A DNA stretch of 64,000 nt from Pseudoscleropodium purum (GCA_963969395.1 OZ017797.1:25606001-25670000), one strand, 5' to 3'; positions 44,931 through 58,290 are shown, counted from the stretch's first letter. Made by a program: numbers and translations. The notes: a model not told the origin generated them from the letters alone.

Positions 44931-46500
44931 ATTATGAGGAAAACCAACAATTTCTTTAGTTAAACTAGAGATTAGTAAATTTTTCATTGATGGGTAGTCA
45001 ATTAACCAAGATGAGAAAGCTGTGTTAATTTATTAATCTAAATGTTGAATGGACGATGCTGTAGTAAATGATACAAACTTTAATTTTTCATGAGAGCGCT
45101 TAATTTTGTAAGTCAATTAGATAGTTATTATAGGGTGAAGGAGTGAGTCACTGACTGTTTCAATGATTTATAATATTTCTAATGTCTACTTGTTTGAGAG
45201 AGAAAGTAGCCATGCTTACCAATGATTGGTATTATTATAATTTGAACCTTAAGTCTGTTAGTCGTATGGGTTCATAAGCTTGGATAAGGTTGAATTTGTT
45301 TAATCATAATTAAGGTCAATTAGATAGTTAAGAGAGCTGTAGAAGATGAATAGACTGTGGAAGTTTTACAAGTATTAGAAAACCAATGATTGGTTACTTG
45401 TGTAGTTTCTTGTCAAATAGTTGATTAAATTCTATGCTAGTAATTGTGTTGTAGTCTATTATTTAAGAAGTCAATTAGACAATGTATATACTAGTTTAGG
45501 TAGTCAAATGGACAGGAAATTTAATTGAAATTAGAAAGCTAGAGAGTGGAAATAACACCTTGTGCTAAACAATCTACTAGCTTGTGCATATTAATTGTGA
45601 TTAAATATTAAGGTGTGTAATGGATGTATGCAATTAATTGTCCAATTGTCTTGTTTGTGTATGCAAATGCATTGGTGGAAGTTGAAGACTAATTGTCTCA
45701 GTGAGTAAAAAGAACTTGAGTAATTGACAATGAAATTAATTGTATAATTAATGTAACTATGTAGGTGAGAAAATAGACGAATTGACAATTAGATGAGAAA
45801 ACAAGCAATTATTGGAGATTAAAACAAATCAATTAAGTTGTTTGGACAATTTTCTTGGTTGGTGATAGTAGTTGAGATGTCAAGTAGATAGATTATATAA
45901 TACAAGAAGAATAGAGTATTGGTCTAGTTAATATTATAATTAGAGTAGGACTGACCAAATGATTGATAGGTTTTATTAGAGCCAATGTGCTTGACTAATT
46001 GACCTTATTGTTGAACAAGTAGTGACTGCTTATAAATTTAGTTAAGCTATATAATTAGTCATAGTTTAGAATAGTAAGGCCAATTGACCATATAGTAGTT
46101 ATGCTAAGAAAGTTTAAGCTTTATAGTAAGACAAATTGACTTGCTAAAGTAGATGGAGTGGGAGCAAGGAAGAATGGACATAAGACTAATTGACTCAAGC
46201 CAAACTAATAGCTAAAATACTTACTTTTGCATATTTTGCATACTAGGACCAATTGACAATTATAGACTTGTGAATTTGCATCCTACATAAGTAGTAATTA
46301 GCCTTAGCAAATTAGCTTATTGGACCAATTGACCAACCGCCATGAATTAAAATGAGAAGTAATTAAAGAAGATGGCACATATATTGTATGAGGCTATTTG
46401 ATTAGGTTGATATAATGCATTATAGGGCATAAGACTATTTGACCAATCTGGACTATTTGACAATCTGGCCAATTTGACATTAGTACACTAGCATACGATT
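44931..46500. repeat. Field of recurrent CAATTGAC/GTCAATTAGA words
   Basis: Words such as 'gtcaattagatagtta', 'ggccaattgacc', 'gactaattgac' and 'gaccaattgac' recur every few tens to about 200 bases. They are especially dense at 45990-46490 and also occur upstream around 43240-43380. There are no clear unit boundaries, so this is an old decayed tandem repeat or a compositional field. No ORF lies in it. Confidence 0.5.
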
Positions 46501-47542
46501 GCACAACATATCATAGAGTCTGCATTCATTGAAAATGGACAGACTACCAACATTGGCTAATGAACCACATCACACATTCCCATTTAATTTAAATTAAATT
46601 AATTTTTAATCTTTAAATCACTAAGTTAAGTGAATTCCTACAATAAAAGTGACCTTAGAAACAAAACAATAGACTATCTGACCTTTTCCAACCGAAAAAA
46701 CAACCACTAGGGGATTCCTTGGATTTTTGATCCACGCCCTTTTCCATGCTACACTCCAAATCATGTATCATGCATTTCCTTTGACTTTGAATTTATTCAT
46801 TGAAAATGGAAATTAAAATTAATCTCTTAAGATGTGAAAATAATGAATGGGTTTAGAAATAAGAGAGGTTTGCCAACATTTTCAAGGAACAAATTTCATG
46901 GGTTACAAATTTTGAACCTTGAAATTGGCTCTTGATTCTCCTTTTAAGTGAGTATGCATTGTCACTTGGATAATTCACTAAAAGAATTGAACATTTCTTA
47001 ACAATAATGCTTTAGATGAGGTAGAAGAGGCAATATTTCAAGTGACTTGTCGTAGATAACCAATTGAATTTTGAAATTGCAAAATTAATCCATTATCAAA
47101 TGTAACCTTTTTATACAAAAAAATAACATTAAAATTAAAAATAACATCAAATATCTATATACATCAAAAACAAATTTTTTTTTGCAATTTATAAAGTGAA
47201 AAATAAAATAAAAAAATTTTGAGGTCAACTTTCAATCAATAAAAATCTAAAACTCATGAAACTTGTAACATGTGAATCTTGTCAAGATGTACATTCTTCC
47301 TTTAAAAAGAAATGGGACATTTTGACTTCTCACAAAAAAAAAATTTCCAATCAAAAATTCATTCAAATAATAATAGGTCTAAATATAGTCCATTTTAAGT
47401 GAAATTACATATGAGGGTAGAATCCCTCTTGTACAACATGTCCAAATTTTACTTCATAATTCCAGTTTCTCAATTTTTGAGAGCATTTTTTAGGGTGGCC
47501 AACTACTTTTGTGAGTCACTATATATGCATTTTTTTTCCAAA
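46501..47542. other. AT-rich stretch, no gene
   Basis: Nothing supported beyond homopolymer runs. Confidence 0.5.
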
Positions 47543-47734
47543 CACTAGTAGAAAACATCATTTCAAACAACAAAAAAGAGAAAATGTTTTCTAAAAACTA
47601 TGTTGTTGTGAATGCAAATTTTCAAAAATTGCATTAATTGCAATGCAAGTTTAGAAAATTTGTGTTTACAACAATGTAGTCTTCAGAAAACATCAACTCC
47701 TTTTTGTTGTCTGAAATGCTATTTTCTACTAGTG
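47543..47734. mobile_element. CACTA-type MITE, 192 bp, AAA target duplication
   Basis: The left end CACTAGTAGAAAACATCATT and right end (reverse-read CACTAGTAGAAAATAGCATT) pair over about 34 bp. They are flanked by AAA on both sides (47540-47542 and 47735-47737), the 3-bp duplication expected for CACTA elements. There is no coding capacity. The ends are close relatives of those at 21398-22517. Confidence 0.85.
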
Positions 47735-47739
47735 AAATG

Positions 47740-48030
47740 TAGGGTTGACACGACGTCCAGGACGTCCGAACGCGGATGCTGTGTCCGCAGCGTCCGTTGA
47801 CATTCGCAGTCTCGGCGGACGCAGCGTCTGCCGATTACGGCCGTCCGATCAACACGTGGACTGATGTGGTCCGCACGATCTGGGCGTCCGCCTCGGGCTG
47901 TCTGCCCCGCCCCGCCCGCTTTCCGACGGCGGGAGGGACGCTGCGTCCGCCAGCATCCGTGTGTCTGGACGTCCGGACGTCTGAGTTACGGACGCTTTTT
48001 TCGGGTGGATGTAGAGATTCGTCAACCCTG
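47740..48030. mobile_element. GC-rich hAT-type MITE, 291 bp, 8-bp target duplication
   Basis: Starts TAGGGTTGACACGACGTCC and ends GTCAACCCTG, which gives inverted TAGGG/CAGGG-type termini. It is flanked by the perfect 8-bp duplication GTGAAATG (47732-47739 and 48031-48038). Both features are diagnostic of the hAT superfamily. The body is strongly GC-rich. The open frames inside (47776-48039, 47835-48053, 47849-48130) are by-products of that composition. The duplication includes the last three bases of the CACTA MITE, so this insertion came later. Confidence 0.9.
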
Positions 48031-48339
48031 GTGAAATGAAGCTTATTGCACATGAATTTGCATGGACTAGGTGTGAATCTAAATCTAAAGTCTTCAAATC
48101 AAAAATATTACGTGCATATGGGATGCACACTTTTGAAACCCAACTCTATATTTGAGTTTCTATAGCATAAGGTCACTAGCTCAGTGCAGGTGCTATAGTC
48201 TTGGATGATCCATAGCAAATTGTGGGAATCTAACTTGTATTCTAATAGAAAATCCAGCAAAAAAATATTGGAGATTTGTTAGACTTGGTAGAATGGAGAG
48301 ATAGTGTGCTTCCTAGAAAAAGATAAGCTACAAGGCTTT

Positions 48340-48560
48340 TTTTCATTTTTTATGAAGTGCCAAAGTGGTGATATAAAATGTTATAGTGGTGCTCCAAATT
48401 TCAACATTCATCCACAAATTGGATAGAAAAGATCACATTCATACATATCACATGTCCACAATTCTATTTTCATCTACAATTAGGTAATTTCATCCAAGAT
48501 TTTTTTATAGTTTGAAGTTTTTTGGCAAAAAAACTTCAAAATTTGCTGCCATTTTTTAGC
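48340..48560 (+). repeat. Dispersed repeat R3 copy
   Basis: Collinear with 32460-32720 and, in reverse, with 55880-56090. Confidence 0.8.
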
Positions 48561-48849
48561 CAAATTATTTTTTTATCATGGAATCTAGCATCAAAAAGCC
48601 AAAAAAAGTTCTAGTAAGCTATCCCAATGTTTTGGAATTGAGCTTCAAATGATTATTCCAAGTTAAGAACTTGAAAGTAGAAGAAATGATAGTCTAGGCA
48701 AGTGCTAGCTCATGTACACACTCTAGGATTGTATGATGGAAGTTTGGTAGGGGTGCAACAAGAATTGAAGTGGTCTCTTCCTTGCTTTTATTTTAATTAG
48801 TAGTTGTTGCAGCACCTTGTTCCAAATGCTATGCACATCTCTCAAACTA

Positions 48850-49200
48850 CTCCTTTTGTATCAACATCCCTTCTATTTGGTTCCACCCATCATTGCTTTT
48901 TTGCTTTACTACCCACTAAATTTGATCTCCCACCTATTTTTTTGCAATACTATCCAAAGAGGTCCTCTCCTTATCCACTAATTTGCATTCCTTCTAGTTC
49001 TAAAATCCCTCCACTCATAAGCTTCTTTGCATTCCCTTCCATTCAATTTTTCCCCCATCTACTCTTTTATATACCCTTTAGTTTAACTTCTCCACAATCT
49101 GTTCTTTTGCATCTCTTCTTGTTTGATTTCTCCCCCTACCTACACCAACTCCTCTCCATCCCCTCTCACTCAATATCTCCACCTACCCATGCAAGGCCTT
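48850..49200. repeat. Degenerate pyrimidine-rich minisatellite
   Basis: Repeated variants of 'ccattcaatttctcccccta' followed by 'ctcttttgcat', about 45 bases per unit, roughly seven units, all diverged. The 156-residue open frame (48804-49274) covering it is low-complexity (Phe/Pro/Ser/Leu) and is better explained by the repeat than by a gene. Confidence 0.6.
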
Positions 49201-49274
49201 CCCCCACTAGCTTGACTCTCAACGTAAGACCTATTTGCCAACTCCTAATAAGCTTGTTGTTTAAATTTTATTGA

Positions 49275-51380
49275 TGAGCTTTAATTTATATCAAGTGAGT
49301 GATTAAAGCAAGCATTCCATAGTAGAGCAACAAATAGTGCTTTGGTTTCAAACTTGAAGATTTAGTTTTGAAGGTGCTTGTGTAAGTGATTGCCATCAAT
49401 GCATCCATCATCCGACAAACTAACATTGGTTTTGGTCTATCCATCTATGTTTTCTTTTTCCACCAACCCATCATGTGCTAGTTGCAAGGATACAACTAGT
49501 GTAGATAACTTTTCTTAGGAATTTGAGTTTCAAGAATATGGCAATGAATTTTGATAGATGAGTTGAACCACTAGTCCAAGTTCTTCTAAATTACAGTGTC
49601 GACCTCTTGTTAGATTAATTCATTTCTTTTTTTTTCATGATATTTGCCTTTGCCATTTGGGAAAAGACACATTGATATGGAAGGTGTGGTGTTCTCAAAG
49701 CAAGATCAACCATAGTTGAATTGATAAAAGAACCATGGAGGAATTGATTAAATTAGTTTATACTCTTGTAGTGAGGATTAATCATTCATATGCCGATCCC
49801 CCAGCTTCACATGTGAATATAACCTTTTCTTACTTGTAGGAAATAGTCACACCAAATTCCAAGCCAGATTTTAAATTCAATCCAATTCAAGAGACATCAT
49901 AAAAGAAATCCAAAATTTCCATATTATATATGGAATTTTTGAAAATTTACTTATTAGCTTTGTCAATGTCTAGTGATAACAAAATGTGCATTAGGAATGA
50001 AATTAGACCACAAAAGCTAGAACATTTGTCTAATTTCTATATCAAGTTAGTCTTGTGCACTATTAGAGCAATTGAAGGCTTAATTTGATTTCTATATTGG
50101 ACTATTGGAAAGTGGTATAGATTGCAACTTGTTGAGCAAAGAAAAGTAGTTGAGCTAAAAATAAGTCAAAAATAGTCCACTGAGTCACATATTGATTGAT
50201 GTCACTTTACTAAAATTTTCAATGCAATGTCATATAGACCTTCACTTAAGCTCAGTGATGTGATTCAAGCACTCAGCTTAGTAAGTTGAGGTCATTGTGT
50301 TTACATCCATCAATTGTGCAAACACATTTATTATTGTCAATGAAATTTCATTATATTGATGCCATTTTTGTGTCAAATCTTGTGACAAACAATTCTTTAA
50401 AAACTAGGAGAGGTATAGAATTATGTTTCTTCAAAAGTGATGATGTAGTCAAACATTGGCAATTTTCATGATATTGACATTTATTATTTACCTCAAAATA
50501 ATTAAAAAAAAAGGTTATAATCAGAGGTTGGATCACAACAATTTTTTTTTTCAAATGATCAATTTTTTCAAAAAGAAACAATGATTATTAGGAGTGGAAA
50601 TTCTAGTATTACAAGTACAAGAATACCATTCTATATCTAATAGGCTAGCCAATAAATGGACTTCATGCAAGGAGTAGAAAGAAAGTAATATGTGTTCTTA
50701 TTGATGGTATTTTTTCTTGGATTGCATTATTTCACAAAGAGTAGGTAGCATGTTTGTGAATGAACAACATTTGCCTATACATCTTCCTCCTTTATTGCCT
50801 GTGTGATGCCTTTTTTAACCTATGCATTTGAGCAAATTAGGTTGTACACATATTTGAGTGATAAAAAACACAAAAAAGAGATAGAGTCGGATGACTACAA
50901 ATTCATGTAAACTAAAGCCCTAGTTAAGTTTTTTTGGAATGTATTGGAATTTGGGATTGGATTAGTCAACACAATACTTGGTGTTTACATTTTATATGTT
51001 GAGTCTAATGAATGTCATATAAGTCCCAAATTGTACTCGTGTTATGATTGTAAGTCAGGTGCAACCAAATCTTATTGGTGTTATAACTATAGGCTAGGTG
51101 CAACCAAATTGGACACATACATTCTATTCTAAAACCCTAAACCAATTATGATATGTAAATCCTACACCAATTTCACCATGCTCATATTCTTAGATCAATA
51201 TTTTTGTTGTAACCAAACTAAGGTACCTTATAACAACTATATTGATTTTATAGAATCCATTTTTATAGATTATGTTGCCTTTAATGTTCAAAAAATCAAT
51301 AAAAAACCCAAAATTGCAAAGAGAAATATAGAGTATTGGAGCAATTTTATAAGCAAGCACTATAAGCAAGCATTAACATT
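49275..51380. other. AT-rich stretch, no gene
   Basis: A two-copy duplication of about 35 bp ('ggtgcaaccaaat' units) lies at 51031-51105. Frames up to 90 residues (51148-51420) have no recognisable domain and the last one runs into the MITE fragment. Otherwise nothing supported. Confidence 0.4.
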
Positions 51381-51491
51381 CACCATAATGTCAAGAGGTT
51401 ATGATAGACGATATTGTTGACATAAAAACATAGGTTGTTACATTCAATGTCACTTGAAATCCGTCACCTAAAATACAAATTTCTTATAGTG
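51381..51491. mobile_element. Half copy of the CACTA-type palindromic MITE
   Basis: In reverse orientation it matches the 62387-62582 element: 'caccataatgtcaaga', then 'gacataaaaacataggttgt', ending in TTTCTTATAGTG at 51491. The other half is missing. Confidence 0.75.
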
Positions 51492-53190
51492 AAGGTGAGG
51501 CAACATATCCCAAACTCAACAAGGCGCCCAATTAAAAAAATCATTTAGAATCACAAATACAGATTCCATTAGGACATTCAACTAGATATTATACAGTTAC
51601 AAGTTGTGAAGAGGCTGGAATGCTAGATGGATGAAGTCAAGATTATAAGATTACCCAATTTGTAATGAGAAAGTATAACTTAATTGAATGTGCTCTAATT
51701 GGTAATAAGAATCGGCATCACAATTTTACAATAGCAAGAGCATAGACAGACTGTGTATTTTCAATAATAACAATGTACTATCAAGCTTCTATATTGACAA
51801 TGTATTGTACATTCTATTGGTGATATTGCATTCTATTTACTCTCAAAAGATATGTCTTTGAAAGGTCTTATGTTTCAAAAATAAAAAAGAGCTTGCAATC
51901 CGATTGTCAATATTCTTTTTGATTCAATTAGGAGTTTCATGTTAGTTTATGGGTTTTATTGATTGAAAACATATATGGGAGTTTATATGTAGTATCTTAT
52001 TGATTGGGAATAGTATTATGCATAGTATAGATATTAATAGGTAGGTAGATCCTCAATTGGTGGATTCCGATCGCTGTAGGCTGGGTACTTAGGCTCAGTT
52101 TCTTCCCAATTGTGTTTAGTCTTCATTGCAGTGTTGCAGGAGCTCCTTCCAATCGCCAGAAGTAAAAACTATTGTGTGTAATTTTTGTATTTGTACAATG
52201 ATAAGTTTGCCAATTGTGTGTGTAAGTGCGATTGTGTTTGAGATTTGCGTAGTTGTGTGATGTGAAGAATATGTGTGTAATAAATGTGTTCAATTGGAAG
52301 TGTTGAAAATTTGTAGTAGTGTGTGTGTTGTGTGTGGAGACAATTGTGAAATTGTGAATGAATTGTGGAGAGAATCAATTGTGAAAGTATGTGAAGAAAC
52401 TTGTGATGGTCAATTGTGATAATTGAGTTGTTGAGTGAATTTAAACATTGAATTTGTGAAAATAAATGAAGTATTTAGAATGAATCAATTAGAATTGTAA
52501 TTTGTGAAGAAGTTATGGAGTCGAATATGAAGATAGAGTTAATTGGCAGAAAATGAAATATTATAATCGATTGGGAAATTTGTATTGAGTAGTCTATGAA
52601 AATTGATTTGAAAGTGTCACATCTGTTATGAATTGGGAGATTGGAATACTATATATTCAAACGGAAATCTCTGAATAATAATTGCATACTATAAATAAAC
52701 CTAATTGAAATTTGAATAATATTGTTTTAAAAAGAAAATTAAAAAATAGAAAATTAATAAGTAGAAAATTAATACAAATACATAGAAATGAAAGAATAAA
52801 AAATAAAATAAAAATGGATAAAGATAATTTCAAGAAGAAGATAAAGAAATGTCAATTTTGCAAAAGATTGAACAATATAAAAATGGAGTGTGAAAGTAAA
52901 GAGAAATTCATTGTGGAACCAAAAGAAGTGATTGGAAGGGAGAATCAAGCAAGGAGCAAAATGGAGCAAGAGAAGGAGAATTAAAATGAAATATTAATTG
53001 AAGAGTGAAGATCAATTGTTTTGTGATAAGTAGTTCTACAACTATAGCATATTGATACGCAATAGGGAAAATTGTAAATTACAATCTTGCAATTGTTAAA
53101 TCCATAGAATAATTTTTAGAATTCCGATTTGATGTAAATTTGCCTCCTAGAGTTCGAACTCAATCCATAGGTGGATTTCTTTGAAATAAA
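51492..53190. other. AT-rich stretch with a GT-rich segment (52170-52450)
   Basis: The GT-rich segment uses 'aattgtgaatgaattgtgga'-type words and lies after a balanced patch (52060-52160). It could be a decayed LTR boundary, but I found no primer-binding site or matching LTR. The 90-residue Lys-rich frame at 52712-52984 looks like AT-rich chance. Confidence 0.35.
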
Positions 53191-53850
53191 AATTGATTTT
53201 AAAAATCTGTCTACAAAGCTATGCCACTATTGATGCCTCTTCCAACATAACTTTGCCTTCTTCCAAGCCTTGTTCTTCTTGAATTAATTTCCATTAGGCC
53301 TTCTTCCTTGCCTCCTCACAAATGCTTATATATATAGTGTGAGGTTCCCTTGACAATTGAAACCTCGAGTTTTGAAACATAAAGGCCAATACATGCACTA
53401 TCTTGATCATTACCATATTTTGTGAGATTGTATAGAAGCTTGCACATTACATGCAAGCTAAAATGGTGTGTGCAAAAAGTGAGACTCCTCCCTTCCACGA
53501 TTCTAAACTTCATCAAGTGTTGAAGTATATGGAGTCCCTTGTGGAGGACATCCATCATTCAATGGTTGGATTGGGATGACTAAAGCATGGTCATATGGAC
53601 GTAGAAGTTCATGATGCCCAATTTGGGCATGAAGACATGGTGGAGGGTGGACTTATTGTTGGTCTTGAGCATGACCTCCAAAAGGATGGAGAGGTGGTAG
53701 TTGCTCTCCAAACCCACTACTTTTGCAACAGCTTGAAGAAAGCAATTGGTATATTTTTCCCCTTTTTGAGGCCCCCTTCTTGATCCAAGAGTTATCTCAA
53801 GCTCCATAGCTTGATTTAGGAAGAAAAATGATCACAAAGAATTGAAATAA
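53191..53850. repeat. Dispersed repeat R5 copy
   Basis: Parallel to 62780-63400: 'ttgccttcttccaagccttg', 'cctcctcacaaatgc', 'ttatatagaagcttgcacat', 'tttgggcatgaagacatgg', 'aggcccccttcttgatccaa'. Both copies keep moderately long frames on each strand, none intact across the copy. The origin is unknown. Confidence 0.75.
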
Positions 53851-54829
53851 AAAGAAATTACCACAAGGAATTGAAGCCAAAGGAATCGACAAAGGAATAG
53901 AGAACTATAAAGCTTAGAAAGTCAAAGTGAAGGCAAGGGCCAAAAAGACAAGAAAAATAAGAGACCTCAAGTCATTTATACTTCCAACAAGGACAACTTA
54001 GTGCCCAATCAACCAATGGCAATGTAAAAGTAATGGCAACCATTAGTTAGACATTTGGAACCAATTCTAGTTAATGTAAGAAATAGTGGCCACCATCGGT
54101 TAGGTCAATTTAACTTATAATTTGTAATACATTTTTCTTGCTTGTCACTCGGTTTTTTCACTATTTTCTAAACTCCAATAATATCCAAAATAGAAGATAT
54201 GAAGAGAATCTCAAACTTTAGACCCCTACTATAGCCATTAACCCCTAAAGGACTAAGGTACATTTTGGACAAAAATTGGCAATTTTTAGGGCAACAAGAA
54301 AAAAAAAATTCAAAATTCAACCATACAAATTTGTACTAGACTTATTTAGGAACATGTGGAAAATTTTTCAGAAACTTTGACTACAAGGATTGGAAGATTA
54401 TAACAAACATTTGAAGTTAGGAGAAAAAGTTTTTTTTCCAACCTTGCCTAATAGGGCTAGCAAGCTTTAACTCCTCCTAAAGTGAGATTCTTACATTATA
54501 CATGGTTATTTTTTTGACATTTGTATCTTGTATTATATAAGTTACACACTTCTTGCCAAATTTTAAAATGATTGGAAAGCTTTTGCACATGCTGTCCAAA
54601 GTTGCTTCCAAAGATCAAGGCAACATAACTTTTGATCAAAGTACTTGATTGGAAAACAAATTATGTTCCCACTAAGGGGTGACATGTTCACACTTTGTGT
54701 CAAAAATTTAAGAACATCCATAAAAAAATGGATTCATACACACCTACTTGAGATCGCTTGCATATGTTCAATAGTTATTCAATCCTTTAGGGATTAATTA
54801 TCTAAAAAATAAGTTAACCCTTGAAGGAC
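53851..54829. other. AT-rich repeat relics, no gene
   Basis: Carries the 'taacccctaaaggacta' wording of the dispersed repeats near 54240. Nothing else is supported. Confidence 0.4.
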
Positions 54830-55740
54830 CAAGTTGTGATTTTTGGCTACATAAATTTTTGGGGTCAATGTATGTGACTAAAGATTTCTGTATTTTGGGC
54901 CAAAATTTTAATAGAAGGTGGGAACAAGGAATATCTTTTATATGCACTAAATTTCATGACACTTGAAAATAGGAGTAAAAAATTGTAGTCTAATATGTTA
55001 TTTTTTTTTGTACTAGTCAATTTAGGTAGATTAGAAAAAATCACTTTTTTCATAAACAAAAAATTTGAAATTAGTTTTCTAGAGTTATATATACATAGAA
55101 AGCTTTGAGTCATTTCATTTTGATCAACAAGTCAAAAGTTATGAGAATTTTTTATTTGTGGGCAGTTATGGATTTCCTACTCTAAAATAAACTTTGAAAG
55201 CCATTATCTTATCCAATTTTCAATATTTTTGGAAAAAAATAAAATCATAAGAAGTGGATAGTTTATTACAACATTTCAACCTTGGGATTGGTATTTTTCA
55301 ATTCTTAATAATTTAGTATTTTGAATCATTTTTAAAATTACCTACTTACTATTTTTTTTCCTATATGTTGTACAATTCTAAATGAAAATTTTCAAGCATG
55401 TGGTAAACTTGTCTAGGAAAAAGAATCCAAAGAAGCACCATCATTTTGGACCTTTTTTCTTAGAAAAATGAGCTTGTGAAGTGCACCTATCCATCTATTC
55501 ACATGGTAGAAAAAATGCTTTTAGTGAATTTGAATGTTTACATCTTTCAATCTACATAGTGGAAATGTCTAAAATTTTTACTTCATGTTTTTGATACTAT
55601 AGACTACAAAATCTCATGGTTGCCTATATCAAAAGAAGTTTTTCTTCAAAATTTTGGTACTTGCACTAAAAATGACAGTTTTTGAGCATTTTTGGTGAAA
55701 ATATAGTTATGGAACTTTAGGGGCTTTTAAGAGCTTGCCT
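54830..55740 (+). repeat. Dispersed repeat R1/R2, direct orientation
   Basis: Reverse-complement match of 17220-18130. Its right end (55560-55740) matches the R1 copies at 1-360 and 23150-23340. Confidence 0.6.
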
Positions 55741-55879
55741 ACAACATGCAGTCTATCTTGTATCCAAATGCTTTGTCACCTTCTAATTATATTGAAGATA
55801 ATTCACATCAAGGCTTTTTTTTGGCTTTCTGGTGCTAGATTGTACTAAAAACAAATAATTTGACTAAAAAATGGTAACA

Positions 55880-56090
55880 AACCTTGAAGTTTTTCACCAA
55901 AAAACTTCAAATTAAGAAAGATTCTTGGATGAAATTGCCATATTATGGATTAAAAAATAATTATGGACATATGAAATGTACTAATATGATATTTTGTATC
56001 CATTGTGTGAATGAATGTTGAAATTTGAAGCACCACTGTAAAATTTTATATTGCCACTTTGGCTTCTCATAAGAAATGAAAAAAAAAAAT
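55880..56090 (-). repeat. Dispersed repeat R3, inverted copy
   Basis: Read in reverse it matches 32460-32720 and 48340-48560 ('gaatgttgaaatttgaagca' is the complement of the shared block). Confidence 0.75.
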
Positions 56091-56598
56091 CCTGATTCAC
56101 ATCTTCAAGGGTCCAAAGTTCCCAAAGTAGGTCTCTGTCCACATAATGATCTCCTGTTGGCATCTGGATTATGGTCTGGTTGAAAAAAAATTTAATCAAA
56201 CTAGGCCATATTCATTATATTGAGACTTTTCAGAGTCTCATTTTATCTTCGACTTGAAGATAAACCGATTTATCTCTTTATTAGTATTTTTTTATAAATC
56301 ACTAACAATACCAACTTATAAAATTTCATTTTAGAATCACAAATTGAGCATTATTTATTTTTGGTTTCAATTATTATTTTTTTAAATGAATTTACAATAA
56401 CTAGCATTCTATCTCAAAATCTGTGAAAAGTTTCAATATAACAAACATGGCCTCTGAGAGATGAACTGAAATGGCAAATATTATGAGTCTCTTCATTCTG
56501 GGTCAGCCCTGCATGAACTAAAGTTTGAATGGATTTGTAAGTCATTTGTGAATTTGGACATGTTAAGATCAACAAAATTAGAGAGGCAATAGAACTCC

Positions 56599-57330
56599 TA
56601 ACCCCTAAATGCCCGAGGCACCCAAATATGGTATTTGCAAAACTTTGAAGTTATATGAAACTTAACCAAGTTGCTATTTCTAATAGTTTATATTTTTAGA
56701 AGTTTTTTCTTGAAGTATTGTTTCAGCATCAAAAATCTGATCTTGAAAATAAATGATAGTAATTTTTCTATTTTCTATTTTGTCATTAGAAGAGTTTTGG
56801 GGGGTCGAGAAGCCTGTTTCAGGCTTGATCCCCGGCAGTTGTTCCCTGCAGCGAGGAGAACGGCCTGCCATCAGAATTTTTTTTTTCATTAAAAAAAAAA
56901 AGTCTCCAAATGCAAAAATAAAAAATTTAAATATAAACAAATAAATAAATAAAATTGGTCAATGACGTAGCGAGGTCTCGGCCACGTTAGACCGTTGGGC
57001 TGAACTTGTTTCCTACATTCATAGGCTGTGATAACTTGCAGGCATCTAGAGGCCCCAAAAATCTTCTAATGGCAAAGGTACCTATTGCAATCTTGACTTC
57101 CTGTAGTGTTGAGAGTTGTTGGAAATGAGCCTCAAATACAATAAATCTTGGAGAAAAAATTCCATTAGAAATTCACTTAAAAAAATTATAGAGTAGATTT
57201 TTTAAAGCCATTAATTGATTGGAGTTTTACATATTAGGCCCTTTAACCTCATATTTTTTTGATCACCAAGTTTTTAGATTTGACTTGTGAAAAGAGGATT
57301 GAAAGACTTCACATCACTTTTGTAATTTTA
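56599..57330 (+). repeat. Direct repeat R6, copy 1, with insertion
   Basis: 56599-56760 and 57170-57320 match 57858-58040 and 58110-58270 in order ('gaagtta.atgaaactta', 'ttaattgattggagtttt', 'cctcatatttttttg'). Between the two blocks, copy 1 carries extra sequence, including 56790-56945. Confidence 0.65.
56790..56945 (+). mobile_element. Possible SINE-like insertion
   Basis: A GC-rich head of about 90 bp containing GGCTTGATCCCCGG (similar to a tRNA B box), followed by a T-run and an A-rich tail with aaataaat repeats. It interrupts a dispersed repeat that lacks it in copy 2. No A box or target duplication was confirmed. Confidence 0.3.
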
Positions 57331-57857
57331 ACACCCTCACGGTCAAATATTATAATCTTTCACTCCACAAGCAATATTGTTGTGTTTTCTTATCCTATGA
57401 GATTCTTAACATGTCTAGTATGAATTTGTATGGTTGCAATTCAAAAAAATTGATGCAACTTATCAAAATGTTGGCATTGTGATCAATTTAGAGCAAATTC
57501 CAAGAGGCTCAAAACATGCCTTAGGCAATTAGGGGTTAAGGTAGTTTGCTTTTAAAGTAACTATTTCAGAATTGATTGCCTTTTCAAGGAAGCTAATTGA
57601 AATTCCTTGACACAATTTCAATAAGCTTTTAGTAAATTTTTGTAAGAAAAAAAATTGAAAATTGGCATTGAACCTAAATTGATTTATATTTTTTTGGACC
57701 TTTGTGGAATTAGTTATGAATTTTTGAGTTTGAATTGCAATGGTCACTAAAAGTAACCACCTCTTCAAATGTATACCATTGGCACATTGAAAAAAGTATA
57801 CAGTACCTTTGTGTCATGATTGCTTTTAAAGCACAATATTTTTTAGAGTAGACTACC

Positions 57858-58290
57858 TTAACTTGGAATTGCCTAAGGTACCAAATTCTGGTATCAATGA
57901 AATTTTGAAGTTAAATAAAACCTTACCAAGTTACTATTTTTATAAGTTAAATTTTTTTTAAATTTTTTTTTAAGTTTAGTTTTAACATCAAAAATCTAAT
58001 TTTGAAAACGAATGATTATAATTTTTCTATCCAAGAGTTTGAGCAAAAGTGTCATTTGAAAATATTGATTTTCTAGTGTTGAGGGCATCTAAAATTGAAC
58101 CTTAGTTATACATTTGAAACTCATTTAAGAAAATTATAAAGTGCATTTTGAGAAGCCATAAATTGATTGAGGTTATGCATATTATGCTCTTCAACCTCAT
58201 ATTTTTTTGGTGTCCAATTTTTTTAATTTGACATGTCATAAGAAGATTGAAAGACTTCAAATTTTTTTAAGAATTTTAACACCTTTGTGA
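57858..58290 (+). repeat. Direct repeat R6, copy 2
   Basis: Collinear with copy 1 at 56599-57330 without the insertion. Between the two copies, 57590-57790 is related to 23780-24000. Confidence 0.65.

Noticed and set aside
47776..48130. Arg/Pro/Ala-rich ORFs on both strands near 47.8-48.1 kb (and 59.1-59.55 kb)
   Set aside because: They coincide with the GC-rich hAT-type MITEs; stop codons are rare there because of composition.
48804..49274. 156-residue ORF rich in Phe, Pro and Ser
   Set aside because: The DNA is a degenerate pyrimidine-rich tandem repeat; there is no domain, signal peptide pattern or conserved frame evidence.
52020..52460. Copia-type LTR boundary
   Set aside because: The GT-rich segment and preceding balanced patch look suggestive, but I found no primer-binding site, second LTR or pol fragment.
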